Below, one piece after another: positions 26,448 to 35,513 of a stretch of 64,000 nt of DNA. This stretch comes from an uncultured Oscillospiraceae bacterium (GTDB lineage: Bacteria > Bacillota > Clostridia > Oscillospirales > Oscillospiraceae). The stretch is from assembly GCA_944385415.1 (NCBI GenBank), contig CALWXC010000007.1, forward strand, positions 47,645 to 111,644, written 5' to 3'. A program made the translations under genes and the position numbers. The first letter of the stretch is position 1. Each line of letters opens with the position of its first letter. Below the pieces are notes generated by a model. It made no database searches. It was not told the origin of the DNA and saw only the letters and a program-made list of their open reading frames with translations.

Positions 26448-27665
26448 ATGAAGTCCATCCGCGATCTCTATAAAATCGGCAAAGGCCCGTCCAGCTCCCA
26501 TACCATTGGACCGGAGCGGGCGGCGCACCTGCTGAAAGAGCGGTACCCCGACGCGGACCGTTATACGGTGGTGCTGTACGGTTCACTGTCCAAGACGGGC
26601 CAGGGCCACGGCACGGACCGGGTGCTCCATACGGTTCTGTCGCCCACGCCCACGGAGATTGTCTTTTCCGATGAACCCTTGGGGCAGACGTATACGCACC
26701 CCAACACCATGGACCTGTACGCCTGGCACGGCGAAGAGCGGTCTCCCCGGCTGCGGGTGGAGAGCATCGGCGGCGGCGATATCCGGGTGGAGGGCTGCGC
26801 GGCCATGGAGCCGCCGGAGGTGTACCCGGAAAATTCCTTTGCGGAGATTGCGGACTTCTGCCGTCTGCGGAATCTGACGCTGTGGGAGTATGTGGAGATC
26901 AACGAGGGGCCGGAGATCTGGGACTTTCTGGCCGGTATCTGGCAGACCATGCAAAAGGCCATCGACGCGGGCATTGCCACGGAGGGCGTGCTGCCCGGCG
27001 GCCTGGGGGTGGAGCGGAAAGCGAAAACCCTCTATGAAAAGGTCATTGCAAACGAGTTTACAGCCCTGCGGGAATGCCGGATTGTCAGCGCTTACGCCTA
27101 TGCCGTCAGCGAGCAGAACGCCGATTGCGGGACCATTGTCACGGCGCCCACCTGCGGCGCCTGCGGCGTGCTGCCGGCGGTGCTGCGGTATCTGAAAGAG
27201 CGGCGGCGGCTCACCGATGAAAAGGTGCTGCAAGCGTTGGCCGTGGCGGGCCTGTTCGGCTCCCTGATTAAACGGAACGCGTCCATCTCCGGGGCCGAGT
27301 GCGGCTGTCAGGCGGAAATCGGGTCAGCCTGCGCCATGGCGGCGGCGGCGGCCTGTGTCCTGTGCGATCTGAACACAGCCCAAACCCAGTACGCGGCGGA
27401 AATCGCGCTGGAGCACCATTTGGGATTGACCTGTGACCCCATTTGCGGTCTGGTGCAGATTCCCTGTATCGAACGGAACGCCGTGGCGGCGTCCCGGGCG
27501 CTGAATTGCCTGAATCTGGCCTTTATTCTGTCGGATACTCAGCGAATCACCTTTGATATGGTGGTCAAGACCATGTATGAGACGGGTATCCACCTGTCTC
27601 AGCAGTATCGGGAAACGGCAGAGGGCGGCCTTGCGAAGCTGTATGGACGCCGGTCCCGCCGATAA
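26448..27665 (+). CDS. sdaA: L-serine ammonia-lyase (iron-sulfur, single chain)
   Basis: The 405-aa enzyme deaminates L-serine to pyruvate and ammonia with an oxygen-sensitive 4Fe-4S cluster. The N-terminal beta domain starts SIRDLYKIGKGPSSSHTIGP. The alpha domain has the cysteine motifs APTCGACGVLP, ECGCQAEIG and CDPICGLVQIPC that hold the cluster. Start 26448 is preceded by AAGGGA; a TTG start at 26385 adds residues unrelated to the family. It combines beta and alpha parts in one chain, unlike the split SdaAA/SdaAB of Bacillus. Element C begins 19 bp after its stop. Confidence 0.93.
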   Translation: MKSIRDLYKIGKGPSSSHTIGPERAAHLLKERYPDADRYTVVLYGSLSKTGQGHGTDRVLHTVLSPTPTEIVFSDEPLGQTYTHPNTMDLYAWHGEERSPRLRVESIGGGDIRVEGCAAMEPPEVYPENSFAEIADFCRLRNLTLWEYVEINEGPEIWDFLAGIWQTMQKAIDAGIATEGVLPGGLGVERKAKTLYEKVIANEFTALRECRIVSAYAYAVSEQNADCGTIVTAPTCGACGVLPAVLRYLKERRRLTDEKVLQALAVAGLFGSLIKRNASISGAECGCQAEIGSACAMAAAAACVLCDLNTAQTQYAAEIALEHHLGLTCDPICGLVQIPCIERNAVAASRALNCLNLAFILSDTQRITFDMVVKTMYETGIHLSQQYRETAEGGLAKLYGRRSRR

Positions 27666-27684
27666 CCACCCCCGTAAGCAAAAA

Positions 27685-28513
27685 ATATAAAAGTTTTACT
27701 CGATTTTTTTCTTGTGGGGCTGCCCACCGCCCGTGTGTCTGCGGTGCTCGCCGGGCCTTTTGCGCCATGCCTGCGGTGCGGTTTCTTGCCATACATCCAG
27801 TATGGCTGCGAACCCACACCTTGGCCTGACGCAAAATTCCTCGGCGACCACTCTTGCCAACGGACGGCGTGCAGCCCAAAATCGCGGAGTCCAGAGGCAG
27901 AGCCTCTGGTCGCCCCGCGCACGGGGCGAAATACCCGCCCGTCGCAACGGGCGAAACCCCCGCGGCGTATGCCGCAAGGCCGCCGTCCCCACCCCTCACG
28001 GGGTGGTGGACGGCGGCCTTCCCGTTTCCCCCAAACCACGAACAAACTACCGTCCCACTCGTAGGGCGGGACCTGCGTGTCCCGCCGCTGGTACGCACCA
28101 TCGACCATCCTGGACGTAGGGGCCGGCATCCCTGACGGCCCCGGACGGAATGCGCCATGGACGCGTCAAGGATGCCGCGTCCTACGAAACGGTTACGCAT
28201 TCGCCCCCATGCGCCGGTCAACGTCATCTGCTGCGGCACGGCGGCACACGCAGGTGCCGCCCTACAAACATGGACGGATTGCCCCGCGTCGTTTGTGGGG
28301 CGGGTACGTCATCGGACACGGTACGACATAAGGCCGCCGCCCACCACCCGCTGACGGGGTGGGGACGGCGGCCTTCGGCTTCGCCGGGGGTTGCGCCATC
28401 TGCGGATGGCGCTATGGACGACTGGGGATTTCGCCCGCTGCGGCGGGCGACCGTGGGCGCTGCCCCCTGGACCCCTGCGATTTTTTGAAAAAAATCGAGT
28501 AAAACTTTTATAT
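27685..28513. mobile_element. Intergenic hairpin element C, complete, with terminal inverted repeats
   Basis: This fills the convergent gap between sdaA and the GGDEF gene. The ends (27685-27711 and 28487-28513) are inverted copies of a 27-base repeat containing AAAAGTTTTACTCGATTTTT. Inside are two arms of short GC-rich palindromes in roughly inverted order around a central block with GGGGCCGGCATCCCTGACGG. Just inside the left end lies module copy 2. No transposase is encoded, so it resembles a MITE. No clear target-site duplication was seen beyond TA. Confidence 0.75.
27717..27877 (-). ncRNA. Structured 161-nt module, copy 2 (candidate RNA)
   Basis: On the minus strand the six-helix rod of copy 1 is conserved: P0 27871-27877/27717-27723, P1 27861-27867/27727-27733, P2 27845-27851/27744-27750, P3 27827-27836/27758-27767, P4 27811-27820/27775-27783, P5 27800-27805/27789-27794. 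P1 and P3 use G-U wobbles on this strand. P1 is CCGTCCG:CGGGCGG here, CCGGCGC:GCGTCGG in copy 1 and CCGCCGG:CCGGCGG in copy 3. It lies in the sense direction downstream of the GGDEF gene. Confidence 0.65.
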
Positions 28514-28533
28514 TGCGTTCGCGGGGAACTGCG

Positions 28534-29874
28534 TTATTCCCGGCAAATCTGCCCCTGGAGCCGCCGGTAATGCTTATCGTCGTACATCTCCTGGTCCGCC
28601 TGGGACAGCAGGGCATAAAAGCTGTCGCCCACCCGTTCTTTCCAGACAGAGCCCATGGCCATATCCACCCGGCCCTCCTGCTCGCTGACGGCCTGGACAA
28701 TGGCGTTGAACGTCAGCCGGTCCACATCCTCGCACAGCACCATAAACTCGTCGCCGCCCAGCCGGAACACAGGCTGTCCCTGGCACCGTTCCACCAGGAA
28801 TTGATACGCCCGCCGCAGCAGCGCGTCGCCGTGCTCATGTCCCAGGGTGTCGTTGATATGCTTCAGACCCATAACATCACAATAGAGAATGCCCACACTC
28901 TCCTCCGGCTCCATCTGTTCCAGCGTCCGGGCCAGACCGTGGCGGTTCAGGGCGCCGGTGAGCTGGTCATAATAGCTCATGCGCTCCAGCCGTCCCAGCA
29001 GGTCCCGCCGGTGGAACATACACAGGATAAAATTGCTCATGATATCCAGAATGGTGGAGATATGGTACAGATTATTGAGGGGCGGATTGTCCATGCCGAA
29101 AAAGCCCATCACCCGGTCGTGACTGACGATGGGGCAGGCAATCAGGCTGTGGATGGCCTGCGGCTGCAGCACCTGGTACAGCTCCGGCTCCTGCTCCCGG
29201 ATTTCCTCCACATTGTAGAGAATCACATGCTCGCCCCGGTGGAACGCTTCATACCAGCGTCTCACCGCTTCCCAGGGCACCGCCTGGAGATTGGCCAGCT
29301 GGGACTCCACCCCCGGTTTGCACCATTCATAGGTGTTGGTCACGGTGTTGCCTTCGGTCCCTTCAAAGATGTACATACGGTCGCCGCCCAGCTTGCCGCC
29401 CATATAGCTGAGGAAGGCCTGGACCGGCTCCTCCTGATCGTCGTAGCAGCTCAGGGCCACCCGCAGCGCCTCGTTGAGGAGCTGTTCGTTGCTCTCGTAG
29501 GACCGGATGGTGTTCTTCTGCTGGGCCTCGGTGCTCATATCAAAGGACAGCTCCACCCGAATCCGCCGGTCCCCCTGGGGAACCATGGTATCCTTGACGG
29601 CAAAATGGCGCTGCAAGGCGGAATTGTAGTAAACCCACTCATAAAACGCCCCGCATTGCAGTTTGTCGTTGGTACAGAAGGGACAGGGCGTGTCGCGGCC
29701 CTGGAGCAGGGCGTAACACCTCTCTCCTTCCAACGGTTCGTCCGGCTCCAGACCGAAGCAGCGGCGGGCCTGCCCGTTCATATAGTACAGCTCATAAGTG
29801 TCCATATCGGCCATATAGACAATCTCATGGAGCGGTTCCAAAAACCTCTTCATCACTTCCAGCTGCGATTCCAT
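28534..29874 (-). CDS. Diguanylate cyclase, PAS(Cys)-GAF-GGDEF
   Basis: The 446-aa protein makes c-di-GMP. A PAS-like domain (about 8-115) carries the cysteine motif CYALLQGRDTPCPFC (Cys53, 64, 67), then a GAF-like region (about 130-285), then GGDEF (about 295-435) with an intact RLGGDEF (373-377). No RxxD inhibitory site lies at the usual distance. Start 29874 is chosen because the alignable PAS begins there in the large neighbour at 31422; an alternative ATG at 29904 has AAGGAAGG upstream. There are no membrane segments, so it is cytoplasmic. It is third in a row of three c-di-GMP genes. Confidence 0.88.
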   Translation of the reverse strand: MESQLEVMKRFLEPLHEIVYMADMDTYELYYMNGQARRCFGLEPDEPLEGERCYALLQGRDTPCPFCTNDKLQCGAFYEWVYYNSALQRHFAVKDTMVPQGDRRIRVELSFDMSTEAQQKNTIRSYESNEQLLNEALRVALSCYDDQEEPVQAFLSYMGGKLGGDRMYIFEGTEGNTVTNTYEWCKPGVESQLANLQAVPWEAVRRWYEAFHRGEHVILYNVEEIREQEPELYQVLQPQAIHSLIACPIVSHDRVMGFFGMDNPPLNNLYHISTILDIMSNFILCMFHRRDLLGRLERMSYYDQLTGALNRHGLARTLEQMEPEESVGILYCDVMGLKHINDTLGHEHGDALLRRAYQFLVERCQGQPVFRLGGDEFMVLCEDVDRLTFNAIVQAVSEQEGRVDMAMGSVWKERVGDSFYALLSQADQEMYDDKHYRRLQGQICRE

Positions 29875-30070
29875 GATACGCCCCCTGACATTCCGGAAAA
29901 CCATCCGGCCTTCCTTTCCCGCACCGCGGCGAACTCCGCGGCATCTATGGTTCATTATAAACGACAACGCGAAAAAAAGCAAACCCGGAACCGCCTTTCC
30001 AGCGGTCCGTTTCAAGGGAAAATCGCGCCGTCCCGTACCGCAAAGACGGCACAGACGGCGCGATGGATAT

Positions 30071-31438
30071 TCAATCGAGACAGCGGAGTTTCTGGCGGCC
30101 CTTCTGGGTGCGTTTCACTTCATACAGGACCTCGTCAGCCAGCTGGTACAGCTCGTCGAAGGTCCGGCGGCGGTGGCCGCAGACGCCGCCCACCGACAGG
30201 GTGGATTGGGCCGCCGGCCAGCGGCGCAGCATGGTCTGCCGGTATTCCTCAATCAGCGTGTCCAATTTCTGCCGTACCGGTTCCTCGTCGCCGCAGTTCA
30301 CGGCAAAAACGGCAAATTCATCACCGCCCACCCGAAAGACCACATCGATTTTACGGAACCGCTCCTGCAGCAGCTGGGCCACGGTGCAGAGGGCCCGGTC
30401 CCCCTCCTCATGGCCGTACCGGTCATTGACCTGCTTGAAATTATCCAAATCCAGCATCAGGAACAGGTATTGTTCCGTCTGCTGCATCTGCTGTTCCATG
30501 CGGAGCTGGCCGCCCTTGCGGTTCAGGATGCCGGTCAGGGGGTCTGTCACGGCCTCGGTCTCCAGCGTGGCCTGGGCCTGCATCTGCCGGGTGATATCGA
30601 TGATCACGCTGATGATGGCGTCCCGGCCGTCGGCCGACAGGGTCCGCCGTCCGATGTCGTGAATCCACAGATAGGAGCCGTCCTTTTTCAGCATCCGGTA
30701 CTGAATCTCATACTGGTCGCCCAGATTGGGAATGGTCTCCCGTTCCCGGCTGACAAACGCCCGGTCATCGGGATGAATGCAGTTGAGGATGCAGCCGAAG
30801 ATCTCCTGCTCAAATTCCTCGCAGTTGTCGTATCCCAGCATGCGCAGCATCCGTTCATTGGCCACATACAGGGGGAAACCCTCCTCCATGTATCCGCCGA
30901 GGATGCCGCCGGGCATGATCTGCCCGATGATCTCCAGCAAATCCAGCCGCGTCTCCCGGCTCAGGGATTCCACGCCGCGGGAGAGGAATTTCAGGGGAAT
31001 CAGCTCCCCGTCCTCCAAAAAGAGGCTGGCTTCGGAGGCATGGAACATCTGAATCCGCAGGCCGTCGGGACGGCGGCACACGGCGGCGGTGACCCGCATG
31101 GGATAGCTGGCCTGCTGGCCGTCGGGCAGGGTCACGGTGGTTGCCAGATTGCAGAAGCAGTTCCACACGTCCGCCGCCTGCTGCCGCTGGATAAAATCGG
31201 TCAGGGAAAAGCGGACAGCCTGCCCCAGGGCGGCGAATTCCTCTTCCAGCAGACGCCGGAACGCGGCTTTGTCCATCGCCACTTCTCCCTCGCCGGAGCC
31301 GATGCTGATGATGCCGTCATCCACCAGCTCCAGCGTCCCCTCCAGATCGCGCCGCGTCAGATAGCGGCGGAAAAATTCTTCCAGCAGGTCCCGCACCGGT
31401 TCCCTGCCGGCGGACCATTCCTCAGTGTCCTGCGCCAT
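30071..31438 (-). CDS. Diguanylate cyclase, NTF2-like-PAS-GGDEF
   Basis: The 455-aa protein begins with an NTF2/SnoaL-like fold (about 10-140), then a PAS domain (about 165-285; YVANERMLRMLGYDNCEEFE, HPDDRAFVSRERETIPN) and a GGDEF domain (about 290-445). VGGDEF (370-375) is intact, and RKID (362-365) is a proper inhibitory I-site five residues upstream, so product feedback is expected. This separates it from its two neighbours. Its start overlaps the end of the large EAL gene by 17 bp, so the two are coupled. Confidence 0.88.
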   Translation of the reverse strand: MAQDTEEWSAGREPVRDLLEEFFRRYLTRRDLEGTLELVDDGIISIGSGEGEVAMDKAAFRRLLEEEFAALGQAVRFSLTDFIQRQQAADVWNCFCNLATTVTLPDGQQASYPMRVTAAVCRRPDGLRIQMFHASEASLFLEDGELIPLKFLSRGVESLSRETRLDLLEIIGQIMPGGILGGYMEEGFPLYVANERMLRMLGYDNCEEFEQEIFGCILNCIHPDDRAFVSRERETIPNLGDQYEIQYRMLKKDGSYLWIHDIGRRTLSADGRDAIISVIIDITRQMQAQATLETEAVTDPLTGILNRKGGQLRMEQQMQQTEQYLFLMLDLDNFKQVNDRYGHEEGDRALCTVAQLLQERFRKIDVVFRVGGDEFAVFAVNCGDEEPVRQKLDTLIEEYRQTMLRRWPAAQSTLSVGGVCGHRRRTFDELYQLADEVLYEVKRTQKGRQKLRCLD

Positions 31439-34400
31439 GGTCGTCGCCTCCTTCTTGGGTCTGCCCGTCGCTGCGGCTGATGAGCCGGTACACGTCGCTG
31501 AGCTCCATGGGCCGGTAGTAGTAATAGCCCTGGATCAGGTCGCAGCCCGTATTGCGGATCATTTCATTTTCGTCGGCCCGCTCCACGCCTTCCATGCAGA
31601 CGGTTTTGCCGAACTGGTGGCAGGCGTAGACGATACTGCGGATAAAATTCATCTTGGCTTCGGACTCGGTGGCCTCCATCACCAGGGACCGGTCCAGCTT
31701 GATGATGCTGGACGGATATTGGAGCAGCATCCGCAGGGACGAATAGCCGCTGCCGAAGTCGTCCAGCGCGATGCGCATGCCGAGATTCTGGCAGGCGTCC
31801 ACAAAATCCAGCAGCTTTTCCGGTTCCTCGTCCAGGCAGCTCTCCGTCAGCTCGGCCACCAGGCCGCCGCCGCACAGGCCGTATTTCTGGAGGATTTTTG
31901 CCATTTCGGGCATCAGCAGCGGGTCCGACAGCTGCTGCAAACTGACATTGAAGGTCAAATAGAAATTGGGGTCATAGGCCCGCAGCCGCACGCAGGTACA
32001 CACGGCCTGTTCAAAGACCCAGCGGCCCACCTCATGAATCATTTTTTCCTTTTCGAGAATGGGGATAAAGACGGCGGGCGATACGTTCTGATCCTCAAAC
32101 CGCCACCGCAGCAGGACTTCGCCGCCCTTGGGCCGTCCCGTTTCGGCGGAGACCACCGGCTGCACCACAATGCGGAAGTGTTCCATATTGTGCTCCACGT
32201 CCCGCCGCAGGGCCATGGTCATATTGGACATCTGCCGGATGCGGCGGACGCTCTCCTCCGAGTAGTCCACATAGCTCAGACTGTTCTCCTGCTTGGCCAC
32301 ACGGATCAGGGAAATGATATTTTCCAGCAGGTCCCCCGGCTTCCAGCCGGGGCCGGGGTATTCCATGACGCCGAAGGAGCACACCTTCTGTCCGGCCACG
32401 CCCATGGTCTCGTAGCAGTCCACAGCGATGGTGCGGATCTGTTCCACCAGGGCCGGCGCCCCCTCTCCCATGCACAGGGGGTTGACGATGGCCAGGAACC
32501 GCATGCCCTCCAAACGGTAGAAGGACATCTTCCAGCACAGCCCCTCCATCAGGCAGTCCGTAAAGCGCTTGAGGAGCCGGTCGCCGTAGGCGCGGCCCTT
32601 GGTGCTGTTGATCTCCGTCAGACTGTTGAGGGAAAAGCCGATGACCACGGTTTTGGTCCCGTCCTTGCGCAGCTCCTCCAGCTGTTGGAGGGCGGCGTGT
32701 TCCCGGGGGAAGCTGGTGACCGGGTCCACCACAAAGTCGTTGTCCTGATGGGTCACGCGGCCAGAGAAAAACACCGGTTTCGTCTTGTCGGCGTTCCAGG
32801 TGAGAATGCCGTAGCAGCGAATCCATTTGCTGTTGCCGTGGGCGTCCCGGACCCGGTAGCGCAGGTCGTGGACCGAGCGCTTTTCCCGCAGCATACGGGA
32901 AAGATCCTGCCAGTAGAGGTCCTGGAACTCCGGCGTACTGATGCGCTTGGCCCACACCGTCAGCAAATCCTGCACCAGATTGCTCTGGAAGCCGAAGTCG
33001 TCACGCATATTGTCGGAGATGTAGAACAGTCCTTTCTGCATGTCGCCCATGTAGAAATAGCTGGAGCTGTTGTCCTGGGCCATGGACTGGACCATGGCCT
33101 CCATATCATAGGCCGCCGTGGCCATATAGCATTGCAAGGGCGTCTCCGGCGCGTGCTTGTCCGGTGCGGCGTCGCCGCCGTCGTCCATATCCCGCACCTT
33201 CCGGCGTTCCACGCCGGGCAGGCGGCTGTTCCGCCGGTAGTAGTCCCGCTTGTCCTGATACATGACCTGATCGGCCTGGGTGATCAGGTCCTCCAGAATC
33301 AGGGGCTGATCCTTGGACCAGGTGTGGCCGATGGCCATATGGTATTCATCCTGCCGGATGGCGTGGCGCAGCCGCCGCAGGGCCCGTTCAAAATCGTTCT
33401 CCGCCATGTTGGGGCACAGGGCGATAAACTCGTCACCGCCGGAACGGTAGATGAGCTGTGTGTCCACGGACTTGCGGATCAGGTCGTAGCAGTGGCGGAT
33501 CATCCGGTCTCCGGCCTCATGGCCCTGGGTGTCGTTGATGCGCTTGAGACCGGTGATATCGCAGTAGAGGACGCCGGCGCAGTCCATGGACAGCTTGCCG
33601 TAGTATTCGGCCAGGGCGTTGCGGTTGAGGGCGCCGGTGAGCTGGTCGTGGTAGCTGAGCTCGTGGAGTTTGGCCAGCAGGTCCCGCCGCTTGAGCAGCG
33701 TGGACGCAAAGTAGCCCACCACCTTCAGCAGGGAGGTGATCAGACGGATCATTTCCGGTTCCGGATTGTCCACGCCGATAAAACCGACGAGCTTGCCGTC
33801 CTCCCGGATGGGACCGGCGGCCAGGGAGCGGATGTTCTGGGGCTTGAGAATGGCGTAGGTCTCGGGATACTCCTGCCGGATCTGTTCCAGATCGGGGATA
33901 ATGATGATCTGGCTGTTGTCAAAGGAGCGGTACCACCAGTCCAGGGCCGGAGCCGGGACATTCTGGAGCACATCCATTTGAGGTGTGACGCCCTCGGCGC
34001 ACCATTCATAGGTATTGTCGGTGATCTCCCCATGGAGTTCAAAGATATACGCCCGTTCACAGGAGAACGTTTGGCCGATGTAGGCCAGGAGCCGTTTGGC
34101 GGATTCCTCCGGGTCGGCGGAGGTGAACATCTGCTGGAGACACTCATTGAGGATGGTCTCGCTGCGGGCGTAATAGTAGGGCGTACCGCAGGTGGTCTCG
34201 GAATCCAGATTGATGGCGATTTCCACGCGGTAGCGCCGCCCGCCCATCTCCACCAGGCTGTCCTTGATGAGAAACCGCTGATTGAGCACGGGGTTTTTGT
34301 GGGTCCAGGAGACAAATTCTCCGGGCTGGAGCTGGGCGTTGTTGCAGAAGGAGCAGGGCTCGTCGCAGCCTTGCAGCACCTCATAGCACTTCCGGCCGCG

Positions 34401-34538
34401 GTACTCCTCATGGGTACGGTATTCCAGCGCGTTGCGCAGATGGCGATTCATATAGACCAGTTCGTTGGTCTCCATGTCGGTGACGTAGACCATCTCGTCC
34501 AGACTTTCAAAAAAGCTCCATTTTTCATTATCAGGCAT
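31422..34538 (-). CDS. Large c-di-GMP enzyme: PAS(Cys)-GAF-GGDEF-PAS-GGDEF*-EAL
   Basis: The 1038-aa protein has in order: Cys-motif PAS (1-110; Cys51, 58, 62, 65), GAF (about 130-285), an intact GGDEF domain (290-435; SGGDEF at 366-371), a second PAS (about 475-600), a degenerate GGDEF (about 600-750; RLEGMRF where GGDEF should be) and an EAL phosphodiesterase (about 775-1025). EAL reads EVL (Glu807), and Asn864, Glu896, Asp926/927, Lys948, Glu984 and Gln1003 are present, so the phosphodiesterase looks active. Start 34538 follows GAAGGAG. Both synthesis and breakdown of c-di-GMP are possible. Confidence 0.9.
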   Translation of the reverse strand: MPDNEKWSFFESLDEMVYVTDMETNELVYMNRHLRNALEYRTHEEYRGRKCYEVLQGCDEPCSFCNNAQLQPGEFVSWTHKNPVLNQRFLIKDSLVEMGGRRYRVEIAINLDSETTCGTPYYYARSETILNECLQQMFTSADPEESAKRLLAYIGQTFSCERAYIFELHGEITDNTYEWCAEGVTPQMDVLQNVPAPALDWWYRSFDNSQIIIIPDLEQIRQEYPETYAILKPQNIRSLAAGPIREDGKLVGFIGVDNPEPEMIRLITSLLKVVGYFASTLLKRRDLLAKLHELSYHDQLTGALNRNALAEYYGKLSMDCAGVLYCDITGLKRINDTQGHEAGDRMIRHCYDLIRKSVDTQLIYRSGGDEFIALCPNMAENDFERALRRLRHAIRQDEYHMAIGHTWSKDQPLILEDLITQADQVMYQDKRDYYRRNSRLPGVERRKVRDMDDGGDAAPDKHAPETPLQCYMATAAYDMEAMVQSMAQDNSSSYFYMGDMQKGLFYISDNMRDDFGFQSNLVQDLLTVWAKRISTPEFQDLYWQDLSRMLREKRSVHDLRYRVRDAHGNSKWIRCYGILTWNADKTKPVFFSGRVTHQDNDFVVDPVTSFPREHAALQQLEELRKDGTKTVVIGFSLNSLTEINSTKGRAYGDRLLKRFTDCLMEGLCWKMSFYRLEGMRFLAIVNPLCMGEGAPALVEQIRTIAVDCYETMGVAGQKVCSFGVMEYPGPGWKPGDLLENIISLIRVAKQENSLSYVDYSEESVRRIRQMSNMTMALRRDVEHNMEHFRIVVQPVVSAETGRPKGGEVLLRWRFEDQNVSPAVFIPILEKEKMIHEVGRWVFEQAVCTCVRLRAYDPNFYLTFNVSLQQLSDPLLMPEMAKILQKYGLCGGGLVAELTESCLDEEPEKLLDFVDACQNLGMRIALDDFGSGYSSLRMLLQYPSSIIKLDRSLVMEATESEAKMNFIRSIVYACHQFGKTVCMEGVERADENEMIRNTGCDLIQGYYYYRPMELSDVYRLISRSDGQTQEGGDDHGAGH

Positions 34539-34756
34539 ACCGTATCCGCTCCTTCTCTCTTCGTATGCGTTCCAATTCCATGACGGTGCAGTCGGAATGG
34601 TATATTGTATCACCTTTTTCGGCTGCCCCATGGGGGCGGGAAAAGGTCTGAAAATCAAGTATGATACACGCGTCTGCGGCTATTATACCGCAGCCACAGG
34701 CTGGAAATCAAGGGGACAATCCGCCCCGGCGGACCCGGTGCGGCGCCACGAGGCTA

Positions 34757-34785
34757 TTGAGAATTTATTGATGCAGTGTTATAAT
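34757..34785 (+). promoter_or_regulatory. Sigma-A promoter of azlCD
   Basis: TTGAGA (34757-34762), a 17-bp spacer and TATAAT (34780-34785) lie 30 bp before the azlC start codon. Confidence 0.85.
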
Positions 34786-34814
34786 TGGAGAAATCCCCCT
34801 TAGGAGGTTCCGTC

Positions 34815-35513
34815 ATGCGGGAATTACGCTATGGGCTGAAGCAGACCTTCCCCATTTTTTTCACCTATCTATTTATGGGCGTGGCCTTTGGCGTCATGAT
34901 GGCCAAGGCCGGGTATGGGCCGCTGTGGTCACTGGCCAGCGCCTTTTTTGTGTACGCCGGGTCCCTGCAATTTGTCATGGTGCCGCTGCTGCAGGCCCAT
35001 ACGCCGCTGCTGACCATGGCGGTGATGGCGTTTTTCATCAACGCCCGCCATATTTTTTACGGTGTGGGCATGATCGACCGGTTCCGCACCATGGGCTGGC
35101 GGTTTCCCTATATGGTCTTCTCCCTCACCGATGAGACGTATTCGGTGCTCTGTTCCATCCGGCATTCCAAGGGGCTGGACCGGCAGCGGGCAGACTTTTT
35201 CATTGCCCTCTGTGACCATTGCTATTGGATGGCCGGTTGTTTTCTGGGGGGCTGGGCCGGTGCGCTGCTGCCGGTGGATCTGACGGGCATCGACTTTTCC
35301 GCCACAGCCTTTTTCGTGGTGGTGGCGGTCAACCAGTGGCGGCAGTACCCTCCCAAGCTGCCGGCCCTGTCGGGTCTTTGCAGCGCGGTGGTGTTTTATC
35401 TGCTGCTGGGCCCGGACTATTTTCTCATTCCGGCCCTGACGGTGAGTTTGGTGGTGCTGATTGTGCGCCGCCGCTCCGTCCAGGCCAAACTGGAGGCGTA
35501 CTATGGGAAATAA
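34815..35513 (+). CDS. azlC: Branched-chain amino acid exporter, large subunit AzlC
   Basis: The 232-aa multi-spanning protein forms, with AzlD, an exporter of branched-chain amino acids or analogues. Typical AzlC features are GVAFGVMMAKAGYGPLWS, the AGSLQFVMVPLL motif and FINARHIFYGVGM. Start 34815 is preceded by TTAGGAGG. It overlaps azlD by 11 bp. Substrate specificity is inferred from the family only. Confidence 0.93.
   Translation: MRELRYGLKQTFPIFFTYLFMGVAFGVMMAKAGYGPLWSLASAFFVYAGSLQFVMVPLLQAHTPLLTMAVMAFFINARHIFYGVGMIDRFRTMGWRFPYMVFSLTDETYSVLCSIRHSKGLDRQRADFFIALCDHCYWMAGCFLGGWAGALLPVDLTGIDFSATAFFVVVAVNQWRQYPPKLPALSGLCSAVVFYLLLGPDYFLIPALTVSLVVLIVRRRSVQAKLEAYYGK

Noticed and set aside
27696..28488. 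Many overlapping ORFs of 60-220 aa inside the hairpin elements
   Set aside because: The frames follow palindromic repeat DNA, are open on both strands at once and lack ribosome sites. They are by-products of composition.
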